DNA of 64,000 nucleotides from Chrysophaeum taylorii (taxonomy: Eukaryota; Sar; Pelagophyceae; Pelagomonadales; Pelagomonadaceae), in assembly GCA_029834535.1 (NCBI GenBank), contig JAQMWT010000078.1:62001-126000 (forward strand). Reading direction: 5' to 3'. Shown piece by piece: positions 38,961 to 50,040 of the stretch; position 1 is the first letter of the stretch; every line of letters starts with the position of its first letter. The notes under the pieces were generated by a model. That model made no database searches, was not told where the DNA came from, and saw nothing but the letters and a program-made list of their open reading frames with translations. The position numbers were made by a program, and so were the translations under genes.

Positions 38961-40453
38961 TAGGACCTCGGACCTTTCATCATCATCGCCGTCCTTCTTC
39001 TCGAAGAGAAGTTGTTGACGAATATTATTCGATATCGATTTTTTTTCCTCCTCCTTTGCTCGTTGCCTCCGCTTCCTCTCCGACGGACGGCTGCTCCTCC
39101 AGCTTCATGTGTTTCTGTGGTCACCGTGCTCGCGCCTCTCGACCCCTTTTTTATTAACGCGACACCGCGCGCCCTGCCTGCCTGACTCTCTGTCTAGACC
39201 CCCCGTTACCACAACGAGATGTGTGCACCTCCTCCCGCACCATTTCTATATCATGGTTTATTAAGCGCCCTCGATTCACCGAGGAAGCCTTTTCATTTCC
39301 GGGATATTCCCATACGCCTAAGCCTATCCCCCGGGCGCTGCGAACATTATTATCGGATGCGGTGTGGTTCCGCGGGTAGGAAAATAGATGCGGTAGGTGC
39401 GCGTGTGGTACACATCAACCCATCGCGACCGGCCGGGAACCACCCAACCCGGTTCTTCTTCTTCTTCTTCTTCTTCTTCTTCTTCTTCAGCGTGTAGGTC
39501 GAACAAAGCACAATCTGCAGCTTCTCGAACACCGCGTCCCACTGTCGTGGCAACTCGAATGTTCCAAGATGCGGCACACCCTCGTGTTGAATAGGAGTCG
39601 CACTCCCTCTTTGCGGCTGTAGTAGAACCAAAACCGGGCTATAAGCGCGGTCCGCGGCGCACTTTGAACCAAGGCGTATCTCACTCAGGGGGATCTTCTT
39701 GCAGTGCTCGTTTCTCGAGCTCTGCGTATGCCGACAAGAAATTTGGAGTCTAGGTAGCCGCCAACGAGCCGAACTGTGGTAAGGCGCCCGTCCTAGTCCG
39801 TCAGTTTAGAACGCTTACACGCGAGGCGCTACGCGACTATGTGACTGAGCTAGGGCTGGGCACGCGTTCTTATTAGTCGCCATGAATACCCACTATTTCG
39901 CGAAGATGACCGGTACCAAGCAGCCAAATGAGAACACTATGGGCACCGACTCTGCAAACACGTACACCAACAACCGCACAATCCCGCAAGACCAAGCGAC
40001 GGTGTATTGAGCGGGAACATGCGACTTTGCGATGGCCGAGCATCAGTTTCCAGCGCCAATTCTTCAACACGATCCACGCGACGACTCGTGGTGCCTGAAT
40101 CTACCGGGAACCACGGACGCCATCACACAATGTTACGACATCCCAAGTCGAGCCAGCTGTCAGAAGCCCGCGTTTCCCGCCAGTTGCAACAACACACAGG
40201 GTTCGGGACACAGTCCGCGCCCCACCTGTCTCTTCGTCTCTTGACCGTCCGGTTCAGCGGCTCAAGTTCTCAGGCGTGGGGCAGCTCGCTCGTCACGCGC
40301 CCCAACCCTGCCTTTGCGCGCCTCCGTCCTGGCTCCCCCCAGATGCCGCTCGGCGCCACCCCCACGGCATGGCCGCGCACCGCGAACCTTGCGCCTCGCA
40401 TCTCGCCGTGGCATGGTTACTAAGGGCGGCGGAGCCTTTGGTTTTGAGTAGAT
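38961..40453. other. Intergenic region with (TTC)n microsatellite
   Basis: About 1.5 kb. A TTC run lies at about 39451-39488. Open frames of up to about 140 codons occur at 40007-40423 but have no recognisable motif and overlap each other in two frames, so none is called. Confidence 0.4.
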
Positions 40454-40632
40454 CTACATTCGCTTTCTCGGGCTGGCGGCGCGGTCTCGGACGATCTCGA
40501 GGTCGTCGTCGTCTTCGACTTGGGCCGTGGCGCTGTCGTCCTCTTGCCGCAGCTCGCAGCAGGAGGAAGTCGCCAATCTCCGCGGCTGACTGGATGATGA
40601 GGCGGAATTCGATGTCGGTGAAGAGAAGCATG
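40454..40632 (-). other. Small frame-broken coding fragment
   Basis: ATG 40632 opens 'MLLFTDIEFRLIIQSAAEIG'. A single frame change within about 25 codons would continue into 'LRQEDDSATAQVEDDDDLEI' and 'VRDRAASPRKRM' with a stop at 40454. It is coding-like in composition but interrupted. Either an unseen splice joins the halves or this is a decayed duplicate. Confidence 0.25.
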
Positions 40633-40802
40633 AGGAGAGTGTAGGTGTGGAGGCAACGCCCCCGCAGTCGCGGGCCTTGGTATCGATAATCAATTGCGTC
40701 GAAGAGTAAAGGCTAAGGGCAGAGCGAACGTGGAAAGGGGGGCAACTCAAAGCGACCGGCGAAGAAGGGAAACAGGAAGGAGCGTTGAGCGAGGCGTTTG
40801 AG

Positions 40803-40920
40803 TAAAGGAGTAAACTCAAAAAGGTTAAGGGTAGAGCGGGCGCTGATAAAAGCAGCTCAGATTGGCGAGGGTCGGAGCGTCGAGCGGAAAGCAAAGCTGG
40901 GGTGAGTGGGAGGAAGGACG
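40803..40920 (+). repeat. Dispersed 'GAGTAAACTCAAA' repeat, copy 4
   Basis: GGAGTAAACTCAAAAAGG, then AGCAGCTCAGATTGGCGAGG, GTCGGAGCGTCGAGCGG and GGTGAGTGGGAGGAAGGACG. It is colinear with 8346-8460. Confidence 0.55.
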
Positions 40921-41224
40921 TTGCAGGCCGTGTTTGTAGTGGACGGCCGAGAGCGAGCCTAACCGTCCGGGCGCCGCAAGTTTGCCGGCGGCCGGGAAGC
41001 GTAGGGGCCCTTAGCGTTTCTGTACGCGTCTTGGCGCTCCCTAAAATGCGCCTGCGCGCGTGATGCCGCTCTGTGCTGGAGGCGTTTGGGTTTAGAGTTC
41101 GAACACGTGATTCAGGTCCGGCAAGAAACGGAAGCTGGATTGTAAAGCGTAATGATAATAAGGCTGAGCTGAAGAGATGAAGCGATGGATGAAAAGCACG
41201 TAACGGAAGCGCGGGGTTAGCACG

Positions 41225-41527
41225 ATGGAGGGAAAGGCTGAAGAGATGAGGAGCGCCGCGGACGATGACGGCAAGGATGATTTGGAGACGATGTATGTGG
41301 TCGTGCAGCTGCCCAAGGGCACGCGGTTCTCGGCGAACATATATTACGACCAACTTGATGGCCTCGACTCGTCGACGCCTGTACTGCGCATGGGGCACAA
41401 AACTTTTAATGGACGGGTAGAAACGCCTCTCGGGACGCACTACGTCCTCCAGAAGAAAAGAAAACCCGACGACACCGAAGACATTGAATTTCACTCCAGA
41501 GTCAAGAAGCTCATCGTCTTCGAATGA
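41225..41527 (+). CDS. GTF3C6: TFIIIC subunit 6-like (triple-barrel) protein
   Basis: 100 residues. 'TMYVVVQLPKGTRFSANIYY' starts the barrel, then 'LDGLDSSTPVLRMGHKTFNG' and 'TPLGTHYVLQ'. These match the TFIIIC triple-barrel domain (tau55/GTF3C6): hydrophobic strand, 'gLd...Pvl.ig...f.G', then 'lGT.l.F'. It would be a minimal RNA polymerase III assembly subunit with no extra domain. It converges with the kinase gene, 75 bp between stops. Confidence 0.7.
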   Translation: MEGKAEEMRSAADDDGKDDLETMYVVVQLPKGTRFSANIYYDQLDGLDSSTPVLRMGHKTFNGRVETPLGTHYVLQKKRKPDDTEDIEFHSRVKKLIVFE

Positions 41528-41602
41528 AATCCAGAGAGGCCCACCAGAGGGGATTTTTGTGGCGGCAGAAAGCGCTCTAGATGTAATCGAGGGCCTGCTG
41601 TC

Positions 41603-43075
41603 CTACGAGGCTTTCGTGACGTTGGTCGGTTTCTTCGGGTCTGGTAAGGACCAACTGACGATCGTCGGTTTTTCAATGGGGGAGAAGGGTGCGGTAGCCA
41701 TGACCGAGACAGGCGAGTCAACTGCGATCTTAATAGTTGGCGGCAGGGTGATGCGCCGAGTTTTCGGCTGCGATGCTGGCTGTGTCGGTGAGGTCACCAC
41801 ATAGTTGTTGTCCTTGGTGGTTTTGCAGCTCGGGAGATGCGTGCTAAGTTCCGAGGCGAAGCTGAGCCGGCTGCTACGCGCCGCTTCCGCATTTTCACCG
41901 CTCCGCGTGTGGTGGTTGGAGTGAGCAGCGTCTGCGGGCACATACATGCCCTTGCGCGCATTTTTAGCGCAGGGCGTCGTGTGGATGGCTAGACGTCGAC
42001 CGACCTCGAGAATGCTATCCTCGTCGTCTTCTTTGATGTCGATGGTCAGTCTATGCGCGGAGAATAGCGACGGTATTCGCTCGCCGTCGTCGGAAATGCC
42101 GTCATCCTCGGGTAGACTGGCGGCGGCGGCGGCGCCACCAAATAGGCCGGCACGCGGGAGGTCAATAGCGCTTATTCTGTCCTCGGGCGTGACGACGAGA
42201 ACGTGTTCCAGGAGGCTGCGGACCGTGGATTGCGTGGCTTTGATGACACGCGCGACGGCGTCTCGGAGGACGCGGACAAACTCAGCGCTGTCGTAGAGCA
42301 GCTTGTTGTCGTAGCACGCTCTCAACCACTGCACCTCGAATGCCTCGTGACCCAAGACCATTTCGAGCACGACGCAACCGAGGCTCCAGACATCGACCTT
42401 CCGAGCGTTGTAACGATCGTTGCACAAAATCTCGGGCGCGAAGAAGCCCGGAGATCCAACAAAATCGCTCATTATCCAAGCGTCGTCGCCGTCGTCGTCG
42501 CTCGCCCTGCCGCACAACCCAAAATCACATAGCTTGACGTCGCCGCTTAGCATTTCTGCGTCCTCTCGCTGCACCAAGACATTTTCGGGTTTTATGTCGC
42601 GGTGTGCGATCCGCCTCGTGTTGCAATGTTCGAGCGCGCTCGCCAAAGCGAAGCCAATTTGCAACGTCGCGTCGTCGCCAAAGCCTCGCGGCTTCTTCGA
42701 CAGGGCGTCGTATAAATCGATGCCCCCCAGCTCCATCACCAAGTAGACGTTTGCTCTCGTGTGCATGGCGTCGTGTAGCTGACAGATGTTGGGATGGTTG
42801 AGCGCCTTCATGGCCTCAATCTCCAAGTTGATTCGCTTCACCGAGCGCAGCCTCCGCCGAACGTCGGAAGACGCCTCGATCTTCGCCTTGCTGATTGCCT
42901 TCAGGGCGACGGACTCCTCCTCCTCCGTCTTAACTTCCGGTTTCACTCTCTGGCACAAAAACACTTCGGCAAATTCTCCTCGGCCCAGAGGCTTCAACAC
43001 ATCGTAAAATCCAATTCGATCAACGCACTCGACGATGCGCGGGTCCTCGACCGGGATGCTTGGTTGATCCCACAT
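41603..43075 (-). CDS. Serine/threonine protein kinase
   Basis: 490 residues from ATG 43075 (upstream TTG rejected). The kinase domain at about residues 20-320 has a complete catalytic set: 'LGRGEFAEVFLC' glycine loop, 'VALKAI' Lys, HRDIKPENVL, DFG ('LCDFGLCG'), 'GSPGFFAPEIL' activation end and 'DVWSLGCVVLEM'. Overall it is CAMK/AGC-like; no known regulatory domain is seen. The C-terminal about 170 residues are Ser/Thr/Pro-rich and probably disordered. The acidic pieces 'ASDDDGDDAW' in the activation loop and 'PEVKTEEEES' after the Gly loop are family-atypical inserts. Confidence 0.88.
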   Translation of the reverse strand: MWDQPSIPVEDPRIVECVDRIGFYDVLKPLGRGEFAEVFLCQRVKPEVKTEEEESVALKAISKAKIEASSDVRRRLRSVKRINLEIEAMKALNHPNICQLHDAMHTRANVYLVMELGGIDLYDALSKKPRGFGDDATLQIGFALASALEHCNTRRIAHRDIKPENVLVQREDAEMLSGDVKLCDFGLCGRASDDDGDDAWIMSDFVGSPGFFAPEILCNDRYNARKVDVWSLGCVVLEMVLGHEAFEVQWLRACYDNKLLYDSAEFVRVLRDAVARVIKATQSTVRSLLEHVLVVTPEDRISAIDLPRAGLFGGAAAAASLPEDDGISDDGERIPSLFSAHRLTIDIKEDDEDSILEVGRRLAIHTTPCAKNARKGMYVPADAAHSNHHTRSGENAEAARSSRLSFASELSTHLPSCKTTKDNNYVVTSPTQPASQPKTRRITLPPTIKIAVDSPVSVMATAPFSPIEKPTIVSWSLPDPKKPTNVTKAS

Positions 43076-44601
43076 CGTGCCCTCTGCCACGTTCAAAAAG
43101 ATGCCGTGTTGATTGGGTGGGCGAATTAGGGACCGACGTGTTGTCAGCCGTCACAGAAGCTGTCATCAACTGGGCTAAGTCCAAGGATACATAACCGGTG
43201 TCTTAATTAGCTAGTTAGTTCGTTAGGTAGCGAATCGTGCGTTCTGTGCTGGCACAAGAAACGTCAGCTTCCACAAGATTCGCCGATATACCTTTTCTGA
43301 TACAAAAATCTTCGGACGTCAGCATCGGACTTTGGGAACACGTGCGGCATCTTCGTCGGAATCAAAGAATTGGGGGCTCACGAAATGCCGCGTTCGTTCT
43401 TTCTTTCTATCTTTCTTACTTTCGCGCACGACCAAAGCTCGACGTCACGGATGGTCCCCGACGCATAGTCCATGCGCATCGAAACCGCGGCAAGCGCGAG
43501 CCAACGACCTTCGATATTGTCATCGTCGGCAAGCCGAATGAATGCGCTGGTACTTTGTCTTTAATGGATATAGATGCAACTCGAACCGGCGTGGAGGGTC
43601 ATTTTTCCAACAGCGATCAAAGAGCCAGATCGCAGATTTGGAATGAAAAAAAGCCATTTACGACGACGACGAAACAGGAAGTAGGAATAGAGCAATGGTA
43701 TGGCAGACGAAGTGTGCAAATAGAGAGGTGGGAGAAGAACGGAGAAGAGAAGATGCAAAACCTAAAGAGGCATAATGGGCGACTCGAATGAGGCACAGAT
43801 GCCGACAAAGGAGCAGGAGATCATCATCATCATCATCATCATCATGGCAAGCAAGTTCCACGTTCAAAGAGCAAGGAGAATGGAGGATCGCGTCGAAAGA
43901 TGAAAAAGAAAAGACCCCAGAGGAGGAGGAGGAGGAGGAGGGCGACTTTGACTTTGACTTTATTTAGAGAAAGGAAAACGAACGAGCGAAAACCTCTGGG
44001 AGAAGAAGCGTAGGACTGAGATGGTGTAGGGCAATCGTGTTGGTCATCGAGCCATACGTGCACATAAGACGACTCGCCGCCTGTCGTAGCTTTTTGCTGG
44101 CGCCCTCGTTGTGTAAAAAGACCGCGTCGTTTTCGTCCGTGTGCGCGAATAATATTCAGCGGGTAAATACATAATATGGGAGAAGAGTTATTACTATTAT
44201 TCAAGATAAATGCGGGAACTAACTATAAGTGTAAGGCCGGCCGGCCGGCCGAGCGTGGCAAAACGTGACTGGTGTTGTCCGTTTTGAATTTTTTTTCGCT
44301 TCGGAGCTCGCTCGCTCGCTCCGGAGCTCCTGGTTCGCTTCGGAGCTCGCTCCATAGATAGAAAAGGTAATGATATCATAATGATTCATATTACGATGGT
44401 GGCACGCGGCCATTGCACAAGAAGAAGTGGCCTTTGTCGATCGAGCAACCAAGAGAGACGATGGAAGAGAGCGACCTCGGTCGGTGGCGTTGTTTGGCAC
44501 ACGAAGAAGGAGGCAAAGGTACCTGTCTTTTAGCGCGCGGTGTATATCGCTCCGAGAACGAACCGATGTCTCTCGTCGTTCCAAAGAGAAGAGCGCCAAC
44601 G
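43076..44601. other. Intergenic region with ATC and GGA microsatellites
   Basis: 1.5 kb. (ATC)n lies at about 43820-43845 and (GAG)n at about 43920-43940. After the ATC run, GGCAAGCAAGTTCCACG... resembles stretches at about 51352 and 48720, so a dispersed repeat is present. One 184-codon frame at 43237-43791 has no motif and was not called. Confidence 0.4.
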
Positions 44602-47600
44602 TCAAAGCAACATATCGGCGGCGGGTTGTGGCGGCGGCACAGTAGGGACGTTTCCTCGGGAGCGCTTGGCGAAGGCGTGGAGGTCGGCGGCGACGGCATC
44701 GGCGAGATTTTGATCGGTGGCTTTGATGTCGACCTTGAGTTTGTTTGGGGCGGCAGTCTTGGCGGCGATCGGTTTGACGAGGAGGGCAAGTTTGCGTCGG
44801 GCGTCGAGCCTCGATGCGGCGAGCATCGAGGCGGTGCCGTCGCGTCGCTCGACGACGTGGGCCGAGAGGTAGGTCGCGACGTCGAGGACGGCGTCTGGCG
44901 AGGGCCAGGCGGGCAGCTTGAGGGAGGTCGAGCGCCACCGGTCGGCATCGCCGAGGAGCTCGGCAAACTCGGCGGGGGAGACGGGATCTTCGACGAGGAA
45001 GGCAGCGGCGCGGAGGTGGATCGACACGGGGAGCTGAACAAGATCGGGAACGAGGCCTTCGACGTAGAAGGCGACCGTCGCGTCGAGGTCAGCCCCCGGG
45101 GTCGCGTCCTCCGTTTCGACGCACGCTTTGGCCGAGGAGCCCGCGCCGAGCGAGGCCGCGACGGCGACCTTTTTGGTGCCGAGCGCAAACGAGAGCAACG
45201 AAAAGAGCTCGGTGGTCGATTTGTTGGTGTAGCGCACCTCGATTTTGCAGGTGGCGCCCTCGGCAGCAGAGACGCGGTACGAGCCAGAGAGACCGCCGCG
45301 CTCGAAGAGCCGAGCAAAATCCGAGGAGGAGGAGGAGGACTCCTCGGACCCGTTGGGCGCATCTTCCGCCGCCGCAGGAAGAGGAGGAGGAACTGAAGGC
45401 GTCGCCGGACTGCTCCCGCCGCCGCCGCCGCCGCCGCCTCCTAAGAGGTCGAAACCGTCGAAGGCATCGAGAGCCGCCGCCGCCGCCGACGACGACGCGT
45501 GGCTCGATTGTCGCTGCTGTTCGGGCGGCGGTCCAAAGTCGAGCAGGTCCAGCAACAGCTCGTTTCCCTGCGCCGGCTTGGGAGGCTCCTCGACGACGAG
45601 GACCGCGGCCTTTTTGGACTTGGTCTTCTTTTTGGTGCGTTTTGGAGGCTTCCGGTCGTTGTTTTTTGGGGCGACGTCGTCTCGAGCAGAAGACGCTTTC
45701 GGCCGCCGCTCGACGACCGTCGTCTCGTTGACGAGCAAGCCGCTCTCGTTTTTTTTGACAACCGTCTTTGTGGAGGTGACGCGGTGCTCGATGGTCGGCA
45801 TGACCTCGTCGTCGCGGAGCGGGGTCGTGATGTCGACGGCGGCGAGGCCGCTCGAGGCGGCGGGCGCGGCGCGAGTCGTAGTCGTAGTAGTAGTAGTAGT
45901 AGTAGTAGTAGACTGGCGCTTCTTTTTCTTTTTATTGTCGTCAGACTCGACGGCGCCGTCGGGCATGAGATCCGAGGTGTCGACGTCGGCCTTTTGCACG
46001 CGCCTGGCCTTGTTCTTGGCCGCCGCCGCCTTGGTCGACCTCTTTTTGGCCTTCTTGCCCCCGGTTGGCTGCGCGAGGTCCTTGGCCGTGAGCCTGACCA
46101 CGGGCACGTCGTCGACGTCGACCTCGTTCGGGTCGACCGAGGTCTCGCGGAGGTAGAAGGGGTCGTCACCCCTCCCGGCGACGGGCGGCGCGAGGGGGGG
46201 GGGCGGGTCGCCGCGTTCGTCGAAGTCGGGGGGCGCCCCGAGCTCGTCGTCGGCGTCGGCGTCGTCGTCGTCGGGGCCCGCGAACCGGGGGCCCGACTCG
46301 ACGAATCGAACGCGCGAGAGCGCGTCGTCGCCGTTCTGCGAGGACGCGTAGCCGCCCGAGCCCCGCGGGACGAGGCCGTCGACGAGGTGCTCCGCTTGCT
46401 TGTCGAAAAAGTCGTCGAGCGTCGCTCGCGGGGCGATCGGCTCGGAGAGGTCGAGGCCCTCGGGCACCGGTACCCTCTGTTGGGCCCTAGGGTTCACGGG
46501 GACCATCTTGTCGGCCGTGATGGCCGCCAAGCACCGCGCCGCCGTCCGCGCGGCCGGCACCACGGCGGCGTACGTGACGTAGGTCTCCTCGTCCGCCTCG
46601 TCTTCTTTTCGCTTCTTCGCCTTGTACTCGACCTTCTTCTCGAGCGCTCCGAGGGCCTCCAGAAGCGAAACAAACGACGACGCGCGCTCTTGGACCTCCA
46701 TGTGGACGGATTGGGTGAAGACGTCGATGCGCTTCGAGGCGAGGGCGAGCGTCGCCTCGAGCTCCTCGTCGTCGCCCTCGGCGCACGCGACGGCGACGAC
46801 CTTGAGCGCGTTTTGGAGATAGACGCTCTGGACGCTCGCCGGAAGGTTGGTGACGCGAGGGTGCGTCAGAATGTCGACGAGGCGCTCCTTCAGCCGGGTC
46901 TGGGGGATATCGGGGGCGTCCTCGTCCTCCTCTTCTTCCTCCTCCTCCTCGAAAAGAGACGCGCAATACTCGCCGGCGATCCACGCGGCAGCCGCGAGCA
47001 CGTCGGCGATCGAGTCCAGCCCCTGCCCGACGGCGAGCCGGTCGTCCAACAGCAAGGCGACCATGTCGCGCGCCGCGTATCTTCGGACGGGCTTGACGCG
47101 CATCGTGATGTCCACGAGTTGCTCGGCGACGAGCGCGCCGTGCCGAGACCCGCGCAGATGCGCGAGCTTGACCAAGACCGACAGGTACCACGCGAAGTCG
47201 CTCAGGAACGCGTACTTGTCCCTCGAACACATAAACACGATCCGCGAGATCAGCTCGTCGCGATACGAGCCCTCGGCGCGATCGACGTGCTGGAGCAACT
47301 TTGCCACCAACTCTTCGAGATTCTTCCGCGTCACCATGCCCGTCAACAGCTCGAGCGCGCGCGTCCGGATCGTCACGTCGTCGTCGCTCAAGCACGTCAA
47401 CACCAACTCCTTGTGCTCGACGACGGCCTTGGGGTGCGACTTCATCAACTCCACAAACCCCACGAGTCCCAAATACTTCAAATTCTGGTCGGCGTCGTCG
47501 ATAAACTGTCGCAGATGGTCGCTACACAACCGCACCACGCCCGGCGCGCTCCTCGCCTCGGTCCCATCCGCCTTCTTGGTGAACGGCAACGCGAGCGTCA

Positions 47601-48408
47601 ACGTGTGGATGCACTCGTATTGCAGCGACTTGGCCGCCGTGTTCTGGATAATAGAAGCCAACGGATCCAGCAATTTCCGCGCCAGCCGCGGCTCCTGAGG
47701 CACCAACGACCCCATCAGCTTGACCACCTTGATCAACATCCAGTTGTTCGAACTCGTCTTCAACAACCTGAAAAACTGCGGCGCCATCGACAAATAATTG
47801 TTCGGATTTTGGTTCGCCAACTCGCACACCACGTTCACCGCACACGACGTCACCGCCGGCTCGTCGGCCAACCGCTCCTTCAACTTCTCAAACGTCAACC
47901 GAAGCCCTTGCGGGTACTTCTCGAACAATTTGTACATGGCGCTCACCGCCTTCTTCCGCACGTACGGCTTGCTGTGCGACATTAACAAAACCGTATCCTG
48001 CAGCAAGTCGCGCGCCAAATCCCTCGTCACGATATTGGCGAGGCAGTTTATCGCGAGCCCGACTTCGTACTGAGACGTCGACTGGAACTCCTTTTTGAGC
48101 AAATTCGTCGTCAACAGCACCACGTCCGTCGACTCGGAGAAGCACTGGCACGCGGCCAAGTACCCTATCCGCTTGTGGGCGAATCGCGCTTGCGACATCG
48201 TCTCCACGATCGCGAACGCTGCCCACGACACATCGTACCCCATCATCTGCAAATATGTCAACTTCCGCACGGCCTGCGCTTTCACATAAGCGTCAACGTT
48301 CCGCAGCTCGATTTTGCACTCGGCGATTGCCTGGCTGATAAAGGGCTTTGGATCCTGCTTGTGGGCGCGAATACCCTTCACGAGGTCCTGCAACGACTTC
48401 TCGAACAT
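44602..48408 (-). CDS. AP3D1: AP-3 complex subunit delta
   Basis: 1,268 residues in one exon. The N-terminal about 600 residues are an adaptin alpha-solenoid with hallmark strings: MFEKSLQDLVKGIRAHKQDP, 'ECKIELRNVDAYVKAQAVRK', 'LTYLQMMGYDVSWAAFAIVE' and 'HKRIGYLAACQCF'. A long acidic, Lys-rich hinge with poly-Thr (ACT repeats around 45890-45912) follows. The C-terminal ear has 'LSGSYRVSAAEGATCKIEVR'-type strands. With beta3, mu3 and sigma3 it sorts cargo to lysosome- or vacuole-related organelles. The length is typical of animal delta (about 1,150-1,200 residues). Confidence 0.93.
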   Translation of the reverse strand: MFEKSLQDLVKGIRAHKQDPKPFISQAIAECKIELRNVDAYVKAQAVRKLTYLQMMGYDVSWAAFAIVETMSQARFAHKRIGYLAACQCFSESTDVVLLTTNLLKKEFQSTSQYEVGLAINCLANIVTRDLARDLLQDTVLLMSHSKPYVRKKAVSAMYKLFEKYPQGLRLTFEKLKERLADEPAVTSCAVNVVCELANQNPNNYLSMAPQFFRLLKTSSNNWMLIKVVKLMGSLVPQEPRLARKLLDPLASIIQNTAAKSLQYECIHTLTLALPFTKKADGTEARSAPGVVRLCSDHLRQFIDDADQNLKYLGLVGFVELMKSHPKAVVEHKELVLTCLSDDDVTIRTRALELLTGMVTRKNLEELVAKLLQHVDRAEGSYRDELISRIVFMCSRDKYAFLSDFAWYLSVLVKLAHLRGSRHGALVAEQLVDITMRVKPVRRYAARDMVALLLDDRLAVGQGLDSIADVLAAAAWIAGEYCASLFEEEEEEEEDEDAPDIPQTRLKERLVDILTHPRVTNLPASVQSVYLQNALKVVAVACAEGDDEELEATLALASKRIDVFTQSVHMEVQERASSFVSLLEALGALEKKVEYKAKKRKEDEADEETYVTYAAVVPAARTAARCLAAITADKMVPVNPRAQQRVPVPEGLDLSEPIAPRATLDDFFDKQAEHLVDGLVPRGSGGYASSQNGDDALSRVRFVESGPRFAGPDDDDADADDELGAPPDFDERGDPPPPLAPPVAGRGDDPFYLRETSVDPNEVDVDDVPVVRLTAKDLAQPTGGKKAKKRSTKAAAAKNKARRVQKADVDTSDLMPDGAVESDDNKKKKKRQSTTTTTTTTTTTTRAAPAASSGLAAVDITTPLRDDEVMPTIEHRVTSTKTVVKKNESGLLVNETTVVERRPKASSARDDVAPKNNDRKPPKRTKKKTKSKKAAVLVVEEPPKPAQGNELLLDLLDFGPPPEQQRQSSHASSSAAAAALDAFDGFDLLGGGGGGGGGSSPATPSVPPPLPAAAEDAPNGSEESSSSSSDFARLFERGGLSGSYRVSAAEGATCKIEVRYTNKSTTELFSLLSFALGTKKVAVAASLGAGSSAKACVETEDATPGADLDATVAFYVEGLVPDLVQLPVSIHLRAAAFLVEDPVSPAEFAELLGDADRWRSTSLKLPAWPSPDAVLDVATYLSAHVVERRDGTASMLAASRLDARRKLALLVKPIAAKTAAPNKLKVDIKATDQNLADAVAADLHAFAKRSRGNVPTVPPPQPAADMLL

Positions 48409-48899
48409 CCTAAACGCGTCACCTCATAACATCGCAGACATCGCCGTCTAATAATGTTTTGGAGGGCCCTTTCTCTTCGCTTTATTCATTACCCTCGAGC
48501 GACCCTACCAACAAATGTTCAACGAAAGCTGTTTGCGCCCAATAGGTACACCAAAAAATGGGCCCGGGGACCCGGATCCGGTCGGTGTCTGGGCGGCCCT
48601 TTTGCAAATAATAATACATCCCTCAACGAAACATCACACTGGTCTTTTTTGGTGCGATGGACATCGAACCCTTCCCTCAGCAGTCGGTGGCAACTATTTT
48701 CATTTTAGTTTTATTATTATGGTATGCAATTCTCCTAGGTTCAAAGAGCCAATGTGGATGAGCGCAGAGGGAAACAAGGAAGAAGCAAGAACGCAAAGAG
48801 GGGCAGTAGAAGTAGGAAGAAGGGATTAGGGCAAGAAGGAGTGGCGCAAGCAGCTCGAGAAGAGGTCAAGGGAATAGAAAAAAATAAGAGTGGCGGAAG
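48409..48899. other. Spacer with dispersed repeat
   Basis: About 490 bp with no gene. 48717-48780 (TATGGTATGCAATTCTCC and CAAAGAGCCAATGTGG) belongs to a family also at about 43850, 51192 and 51352. Confidence 0.35.
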
Positions 48900-49640
48900 A
48901 GGTGGTTATGAAGAAAAACACTATAAGACGACGCTATATCGCGGTCGCAGCATGATGTCAGACCTCCCAAACAGGCCTCCATAATTTGGACCGGGCGAGG
49001 CTGCCAAATGTCGCGAGAACATAAGGTATGCACGTGTCATCAGCATCAATGTCACAGCAACTAGGATGGACGTCAATAAGCTCCGCCGGCAAACGACCGT
49101 GCACGAAGTCATAAGCAGCGTCGGTGCCACATGCAACGGGAAGGACAGATGAACGTCGCGGTCGTAAATAAAAAGTAAATGGAGAAGTAGAGAGACGGGA
49201 AGTCAACCAGTCCTGTAAAGTCATGCTCGCGAGTACTAGAGCCTAGTAGAGGATGGAGCAACATTGAGGCCACATTACTCTGTCTCGACTTCGTCAAAGT
49301 GGGATGTGGGCAGGTAGTCAGAAGATGGTGAAGCGACACTGAAGAACCAGGGCACAGTGACACGTGTGATCAGGTACAACAAATCCCCAGGCAGCAGAGC
49401 GCTGTCGGGTGGCTTAATGCGCCATGAGGAATTTGACCTGCAAGGCGCGTCTCATGAATGACTTGCATGAGCCGACAAAAGATGTCCGGAAGAGCAAAGT
49501 GAGAGGATCGACATCCGCAGGCTGACATGCACGAAGGCGCGCAATGCCAAGCTGCGTCAGCAAAGTGGAGCAAACCCCATCAAATGGACGGCGTCGCTGG
49601 AAAGTGAGAAACCAACGTCGGCCATGGCAGAAATGCGTTT
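48900..49640 (-). repeat. Diverged direct repeat, copy A (pairs with 50390-51130)
   Basis: About 740 bp similar by eye (roughly 75-80%) to 50390-51130, including CTCCGCCGGCAAACGACCG in both. On the minus strand one frame reads 'YDFVHGRLPAELIDVHPSCC'; the second copy has 'DFVRGRLPAELVDI' with stops. It looks like a duplicated and decaying gene or element. Confidence 0.55.
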
Positions 49641-49724
49641 AAGATAAAGATTATTAAATTTTTAAATGTGGTTACAATAGTCCCAGTCTCGAAGAGCCCC
49701 AGAATGGTGAGCGGCGCCGTGAAA

Positions 49725-50040
49725 CTAACTAACTAACTAACTAACTTCAGACCTCTCCCGAGCATGGGAGCCAGGCCGGACCGACAGGAGCCAGTCCGGA
49801 ATCACGGGCCTGTAGACGAGGGGCGCCGAAAGGTGGGTCGGCGGAGAGTGATCATCAAGCTCGTCGCCATGCGACGAGGAGACCGCGATGTGACTGACAA
49901 CCAACTCGTCGATAACCTTCCGTCTGCGCCCCCCGGCCATACCCCGTCCCACTGCGAACGTTCCGGCTGCCAACCGGCCCGCCCGGGAGGCGAATAGGTG
50001 CCAACCTACGCCGGGAGGGCGGATGCCCTCGCAAGACTCA
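49725..50040 (-). mobile_element. Non-LTR retrotransposon 3' end with (TTAG)n tail
   Basis: On the minus strand GGCTCCTGTCGGTCCGGCC...GGGAGAGGTCTGAAGTTAG is followed by TTAGTTAGTTAGTTAG (49725-49746). The same 3' terminus lies at 20745-20820. The open frame before it ends 'PVIPDWLLSVRPGSHARERS'. It sits between the two copies of the diverged repeat and may have inserted between or after duplication. Confidence 0.55.

Noticed and set aside
40007-40423. Overlapping plus-strand frames of 70-138 codons
   Set aside because: Two frames equally open, low coding character, no recognisable domain.
43237-43791. 184-codon plus-strand frame
   Set aside because: No motif, no signal, mixed composition, and it runs into a microsatellite-rich repeat.
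45499-47985. 828-codon plus-strand frame inside AP-3 delta
   Set aside because: Antisense shadow. AP-3 delta has strong family matches; this frame has none.
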